Shown: positions 60,191-64,000 of the stretch, one piece after another | Position numbering within the stretch: position 1 is the stretch's first letter | How the letters are laid out: each line of letters begins with the position of its first letter | Origin: Rossellomorea aquimaris | GTDB lineage: Bacteria; Bacillota; Bacilli; Bacillales; Bacillaceae_B | Direction of reading: 5' to 3' | Assembly (NCBI RefSeq): GCF_008180865.1 | Contig: NZ_VTEX01000001.1 | Location: 3,116-67,115 of the forward strand | DNA: 64,000 bases | Notes under the pieces: generated by a model | The model's database searches: none | What the model was told of the DNA's origin: nothing | The model's input: the letters and a program-made list of their open reading frames with translations, nothing else | Made by a program: the position numbers and the translations under genes

Positions 60191-61312
60191 ATGAAGATGA
60201 ATCAAGAATCCCTTTCAAATATCGGGCTTTTGAAAGAGATAGCCGAATTGCTGAACAATGAAACAGAGCTTTCTTCCATGCTTTCAGGTGCTGTCAAGAA
60301 GTTGATCAGAGGAACAAGCTTCACGACGGGATGGATTTTCTTTATTGATAAGGAAGGAAGTCACGAGCTTGTCTCCCATGAAAATCTCCCAAAGTCACTA
60401 TCCGACCGGAATTGTGAGCTGATGAAAAAAGGCGGCTGCTGGTGTGTCAATCGCTTTCGAAATGGAAAGCTGACGAAAGCATCCAATATCATCGAATGTC
60501 AGCGGATTGAGCAGGCCATCGAAGAAAACAGAGGGGATACGGATGAAATAACGTATCATGCAACCGTCCCCCTTCAGTCCGGAAATGAATCCTTTGGGTT
60601 ATTGAATGTCGCAGCTCCCAATAAGACCCACTTTTCTACTGATGAACTGGCTCTTCTGGAATCGGTTGCCTTTCAAATCGGTTCTGCCATTAAGCGTATT
60701 ATGCTGACTAAGAAGGAGCAGGAAGTCGCTCTTATTGGTGAAAGGAACCGATTGGCAAGAGATCTTCATGACTCTGTGAACCAACTGTTGTTTTCCCTTA
60801 CGTTAACGGCAAGAGGAGGAGCGGAGATGACCGGGGAAGCAGAAGTAAAGGACACCTTCAAGACCATTCAGAGCCTTGCCCAGGAAGCGCTATCGGAAAT
60901 GCGTGCCCTCATCTGGCAATTAAGGCCCCATGGTTTGGAAAACGGAGTGGTCGAGGCTGCTAAAGGATACGCAGACATGCTCGGTTTAACCCTTGAATTG
61001 AAAGTAGAGGGAGTCCTAAGCCTAAGCTCTAAAATAGAGGAAGTATTGTGGCGTGTCAGTCAGGAAGCCCTGAATAATTGTAAAAAACATTCGGGTGAAA
61101 AGAACATATTCTATACATTAAAAAGTGAAGCACAATCAATTCGATTAACGATTGAAGATAGAGGATACGGATTTCAATATGACAGGAAACAGTCTTTGCC
61201 CTCAGTGGGAATTCAAGGTATGAGAGAACGTGTGAAAAGTATTGGCGGGGATTTAACGATAGATAGTGGACTTGGGAAAGGAACGACAATTATAGTTCAA
61301 ATACCGTATTAG
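60191..61312 (+). CDS. yhcY: Sensor histidine kinase YhcY (GAF, NarL-type)
   Basis: 373 residues, soluble. A GAF domain (about 20-165) with several Cys (for example KKGGCWCVNRF, NIIECQRIEQ) is followed by a HisKA_3 domain with the His in ERNRLARDLHDSVNQLLFSL and an ATPase domain (WRVSQEALNNCKKHS, DRGYGF, GIQGMRERV). The Cys-rich GAF could hold a redox or ligand sensor (inference). GGAG 6 nt before ATG 60191; ATG 60197 is an alternative. Operon with yhcZ, 12-nt gap. Confidence 0.9.
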   Translation: MKMNQESLSNIGLLKEIAELLNNETELSSMLSGAVKKLIRGTSFTTGWIFFIDKEGSHELVSHENLPKSLSDRNCELMKKGGCWCVNRFRNGKLTKASNIIECQRIEQAIEENRGDTDEITYHATVPLQSGNESFGLLNVAAPNKTHFSTDELALLESVAFQIGSAIKRIMLTKKEQEVALIGERNRLARDLHDSVNQLLFSLTLTARGGAEMTGEAEVKDTFKTIQSLAQEALSEMRALIWQLRPHGLENGVVEAAKGYADMLGLTLELKVEGVLSLSSKIEEVLWRVSQEALNNCKKHSGEKNIFYTLKSEAQSIRLTIEDRGYGFQYDRKQSLPSVGIQGMRERVKSIGGDLTIDSGLGKGTTIIVQIPY

Positions 61313-61324
61313 GAGGTGCCAAGC

Positions 61325-61960
61325 ATGATCAGAGTGTTAATAGCCGATGACCATCACGTCGTACGAAGAGGTCTTGTCTTCTTTTTGAAAACACAAAAGG
61401 ATCTGGATATCGTAGGGGAAGCAAAAAATGGGGCAGAAGCCGTCCGTTTAGCTGAAACACTTGAACCCGATATCATCTTGATGGATTTAATGATGCCGGT
61501 CATGGACGGAATTCAAGCAACAAAGGAAATAAAAAAGAATCACCCTGCCATTCAAATTTTGATGCTCACCAGCTTTTCTGATCAAAATCACGTGATTCCT
61601 GCCATTGAAGCAGGAGCAGCCGGGTACCAATTAAAGGATATTGAACCCGATGAATTAGTGAATAGCATCCGGAAGCTACTATCCGGGGAAAACTCTCTCC
61701 ATCCTAAGGCAACCAACCATTTACTTACCCGTATCTCCAGAAAAGAACCACCCCACAAAATCCATGAGCTTACCAAACGGGAGAAGGATGTTTTGATTGA
61801 GCTTACGAGAGGGAAGAGTAATAAAGAGATTGCTTCCAGCCTTTTTATAACGGAAAAAACCGTCAAGACTCATATTTCAAACATTTTTTCCAAGCTGGAA
61901 GTAACTGATCGAACCCAAGCGGCATTGTATGCCGTTAAACATCAATTGACATCAAACTAA
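61325..61960 (+). CDS. yhcZ: Response regulator YhcZ (NarL/FixJ family)
   Basis: 211 residues. Receiver domain with DDHH acidic pair, phospho-acceptor Asp in IILMDLMMPVMDG, and Lys in YQLKDIEPDE; C-terminal LuxR-type HTH with LTKREKDVLIELTRGKSNKE and ITEKTVKTHISNIFSKLEV. ATG 61325 follows AGGAGGTGCC; the frame begins 3 codons earlier. Partner of YhcY; likely regulates the adjacent azoreductase. Confidence 0.94.
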   Translation: MIRVLIADDHHVVRRGLVFFLKTQKDLDIVGEAKNGAEAVRLAETLEPDIILMDLMMPVMDGIQATKEIKKNHPAIQILMLTSFSDQNHVIPAIEAGAAGYQLKDIEPDELVNSIRKLLSGENSLHPKATNHLLTRISRKEPPHKIHELTKREKDVLIELTRGKSNKEIASSLFITEKTVKTHISNIFSKLEVTDRTQAALYAVKHQLTSN

Positions 61961-61980
61961 ACAGGAAAGGATTTTTCTAT

Positions 61981-62520
61981 ATGAGTATTGTAATTATTAA
62001 CGGAAGTCCAAGAAAACGCGGGCGTACTGGAATTGCATCTCGATTCATTGCCCGGACGTATGACTGTGACCTTATCGACTTAAGTGATGGGTCACTCCCC
62101 TTGTACAACGGAGAGCAGGATCAACCAGAGATTGAATCCGTTCGAGCACTTAAACAAAAAGTGAAGGGAGCAGAAGCCGTCATTCTAGCTTCCCCTGAAT
62201 ATCACAGCGGTATGAGCGGGACATTGAAAAATGCACTCGATTTCCTGAGCAGCGAGCAATTTGCCCACAAACCAGTGGCACTACTTGCATGTGCCGGTGG
62301 AGGAAAGGGCGGGATCAACTGCTTGAACAACCTTCGCATCGTCGGCCGTGGAGTGTATGCAAACGTCATTCCAAAGCAGCTCATCCTTGATCCACACTGT
62401 TTTGATTATGAAGGGGACGGACTCTTAGAAGAACCTGCTAAATTAGTCGATGACTTGATGAGGGAACTGAAGGTGTATGTGAAAGCGGCTGAACTGGTGA
62501 AAAGTGAAATATCGTCTTAA
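61981..62520 (+). CDS. azr: FMN-dependent NADPH azoreductase YhdA
   Basis: 179-residue flavodoxin-like reductase. FMN phosphate loop INGSPRKRGRTGIASRF; second loop SPEYHSGMSGTLKNALDFLS. Reduces quinones and azo compounds with NADPH. 20 nt after yhcZ, preceded by GGAAAGG; probably part of the yhcYZ operon as in B. subtilis. Confidence 0.93.
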   Translation: MSIVIINGSPRKRGRTGIASRFIARTYDCDLIDLSDGSLPLYNGEQDQPEIESVRALKQKVKGAEAVILASPEYHSGMSGTLKNALDFLSSEQFAHKPVALLACAGGGKGGINCLNNLRIVGRGVYANVIPKQLILDPHCFDYEGDGLLEEPAKLVDDLMRELKVYVKAAELVKSEISS

Positions 62521-62527
62521 TCGGGAA

Positions 62528-62552
62528 AATCGGCATTGTGCCGGTTTTTTTA
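62528..62552 (+). terminator. Terminator after the azoreductase gene
   Basis: AATCGGCA / TGCCGGTT with TTG loop, then T6. Confidence 0.85.
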
Positions 62553-62581
62553 TTTGGTTCAATTTATACAATCCAAAATAA

Positions 62582-62622
62582 TAAAAGCTGATCCATTAGC
62601 GCATACTAATTGGATCAGCCGT
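62582..62622 (-). terminator. Terminator of yhdB
   Basis: On the minus strand GCTGATCCAATTAG pairs with CTAATGGATCAGC, followed by TTTTATTATTTT. Confidence 0.85.
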
Positions 62623-62641
62623 AGGTGGAATTCTCTTTTTG

Positions 62642-62896
62642 TTACATCTCTGCAAAGGTTTCCTCAAGTGGTTGCTCGACACTATAGGTGAAGTTTGCAT
62701 GTTCAATATATCGTAAAAGCGTATATAGGTTACGCTCTACAACCGTGTAATCATTAGAAAAATGATACGCATGTAAGAAGTGTTCAATTCTTTTCGAAAG
62801 AAGGTCATCCTTCGTTCTCACCATGAGGATCAACAGGTTATCCCATTCTGATCGGTGAGTGTAATACAAGGCCCGATCGTAATCGACTTTGTTCAC
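62642..62896 (-). CDS. yhdB: YhdB-like protein
   Basis: 84 residues, soluble: MNKVDYDRALYYTHRSEWDN, LLILMVRTKDDLLSKRIEHF, then a helical rest. Matches the Bacillus YhdB family of unknown function, in the same location between yhdA and yhdC. GTG start with AGGAGGG upstream. Confidence 0.85.
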   Translation of the reverse strand: MNKVDYDRALYYTHRSEWDNLLILMVRTKDDLLSKRIEHFLHAYHFSNDYTVVERNLYTLLRYIEHANFTYSVEQPLEETFAEM

Positions 62897-63062
62897 TTGG
62901 TTTCCCTCCTTTTGAAGGGGTAATCATATTGTATGGAGAAAACCGCTTTTATTTCTCTGTAAAAGTTGGTTATGTTGCAAATGCTGGCTTTCCTACTATT
63001 GGGTGAATAAATCAGTGAAATTAATTCATCCTATTAATGAAAAGTAAACAGAGGTGATGATA

Positions 63063-63365
63063 ATGAAGAAAGTCATAGCGATTGCATCAACCGTGTTTTT
63101 TCTGTTATTTTCAAGTCATGCAAATGCTCAACCAACGGATTATCAAAAATTTGGCCGGATTGCCACAGCCGTCATTAAAGAAGATTATCCTGGTCAGGCT
63201 GTGAAGGATTATCAATACCAGGGTAGAAAGAAAATGACCGAAAACAAAGTGGCCGATTCATTTGAATTTACCGTTCAAGAGAACAATGCAGAGAAAAAGG
63301 TACTTGTAGTCGTCGTACACGATCTTGATAATGAAAAAATACTGAACATTACGGTGCAGGAATAG
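63063..63365 (+). CDS. yhdC: Secreted DUF3889 protein YhdC
   Basis: 100 residues. Signal peptide MKKVIAIASTVFFLLFSSHA with cleavage near ANAQ; mature part about 75 residues with DYQKFGRIATAVIKEDYPGQ and VKDYQYQGRKKMTENKVADS, a DUF3889 domain of unknown function. ATG 63063 follows AGAGGTGATG; the GTG at 63054 overlaps that site. Divergent from yhdB. Confidence 0.86.
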   Translation: MKKVIAIASTVFFLLFSSHANAQPTDYQKFGRIATAVIKEDYPGQAVKDYQYQGRKKMTENKVADSFEFTVQENNAEKKVLVVVVHDLDNEKILNITVQE

Positions 63366-63378
63366 GTGCAACAGATAA

Positions 63379-63405
63379 AGTCTTCTAAATAGAAGGCTTT
63401 TTTTG
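63379..63405 (+). terminator. Terminator after yhdC
   Basis: AGTCTTCTA / TAGAAGGCT with an AA loop, then T6. Confidence 0.8.
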
Positions 63406-63566
63406 TTCGGAGAGCATAAAATAAAGTATTCTCTGCAAAGATTGAAACCATTTGCTAAAATAAACCTATACATAATCTATTTTTGATTTTGAAAGGGGTT
63501 CTTTGGTCCAATGTGATGCCATCTTTTTCTCACCTAAATAAAAACTGAATAGAGGGAGGAAAAGAT

Positions 63567-64000
63567 ATGCATTCCACTGCATTTAGAAATCTTTGGTTCG
63601 GTCAAGCATTAGCAAATATGGGAGATGTTTTGTACATTGTAGGGTTAATCTCCCTTGTATACAATATAACGGGTTCTGCTGTTTATATGACGGCCGTTCC
63701 TTTGGTGATTACGTTTTCGAGATTCATAAGCAGCATGGCGGCACCTCTTCTGTTGAATCGCACGCAAATGAAGAATTTAATTGCCTACTCTCAAATGGGA
63801 AAAACATTCTTCTTATGTTTCTTCCTCTTATTAATAGTACTCAATATTGAAAATGTGTGGTTCTTTTTAGGGTGTGCGAGTATCATTTCTTTTTTAGATG
63901 GATGGGCATTGCCTGCCAGGAATTCGTATGTGCCTTTTCTTGTAAAACGGGAAGAGTTGATGGGAGCGAACGGGTTTTTATCCACCGTCGATCAGACGAT
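63567..64000 (+). CDS. MFS transporter, N-terminal part (cut by the window end)
   Basis: First 144 residues, starting MHSTAFRNLWFGQALANMGD, the opening of MFS_1/MFS_3-type efflux proteins: VLYIVGLISLVYNITGSAVY, then four membrane segments. The DGWALPARNSYVPFLVKREE loop and GANGFLSTVDQT follow the family. Likely a macrolide- or drug-type proton antiporter by family, but substrate unknown. ATG 63567 follows GAGGGAGGAAAAG. The gene runs beyond 64000. Confidence 0.85.
   Translation, partial: MHSTAFRNLWFGQALANMGDVLYIVGLISLVYNITGSAVYMTAVPLVITFSRFISSMAAPLLLNRTQMKNLIAYSQMGKTFFLCFFLLLIVLNIENVWFFLGCASIISFLDGWALPARNSYVPFLVKREELMGANGFLSTVDQT

Overview
The window is low-to-moderate G+C Gram-positive DNA from a spore-former of the Bacillaceae (Bacillus sensu lato, for example Bacillus, Rossellomorea or a close relative; species not determinable here). 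Evidence: strong AGGAGG-type ribosome sites with frequent GTG and TTG starts, a tRNA cluster in the same order as the B. subtilis trnD type, sporulation-associated genes (prkA, yhbH, a KinB-like kinase), and gene neighbourhoods matching the B. subtilis yhb, yhc and yhd regions (queG-yhbB-trmL, prkA-yhbH, yhcT-yhcU-yhcX, pgcA-yhcY-yhcZ-yhdA-yhdB-yhdC). Synteny statements are from memory.

Layout. 1-2044: end of a ribosomal operon (5S rRNA) followed by 16 tRNA genes and a terminator. 2045-2428: non-coding, with a phased array of short repeats that may be a relic of an insertion sequence end, then two operator boxes. 2429-12891: a carbohydrate operon with two ABC permeases, a binding lipoprotein, a YesM/YesN-type two-component pair, a ThuA-like protein, two Gfo/Idh/MocA dehydrogenases and a TIM-barrel isomerase-like protein. 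It has no glycosidase and no ABC ATPase, and resembles thu/ycj-type clusters linked to oxidation of sugars at C3. 13087-30673: mostly core genes (tRNA modification, nitroreductase, PrkA/YhbH, ProC) mixed with poorly known ones: an ankyrin lipoprotein coupled to an NCS2 permease, two paralogous tiny proteins, a SIMPL protein, and several very small membrane proteins.

30762-41815: a redox and purine section. ldh and cydDC each have Rex-type operators, an NCS2 purine permease has a promoter overlapped by PurBox-like sites, and a yodC/yodB pair has a clean YodB-type operator. 41847-49438: a LacI-type regulator with a perfect cre-like palindrome, small membrane peptides, MscL, an ATP-grasp ligase, a KinB-like kinase, then six tandem 126-bp structured repeats, then HelD. 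49569-54503: aldo/keto reductase, a DoxX protein behind MhqR-like boxes, WrbA, RluA-type synthase, YhcU, and a BdbC/thioredoxin pair. 54669-64000: MalL, YhcX, PgcA, the YhcYZ two-component system, azoreductase, YhdB, YhdC and a truncated MFS transporter.

Common threads are carbon-catabolite-type operators (2370-2407, 42047-42060, 54610-54623) and electrophile/redox control (Rex, YodB and MhqR boxes; NfrA, YodC, WrbA, azoreductase, Bdb proteins). No phage, CRISPR, restriction or other defence genes were recognised. The most unusual items are the covarying 126-bp repeat array, the glycoside-oxidation-like operon, the dispersed GGTCCGTCCCTC hairpin motif, and the prkA-yhbH small paralogues.
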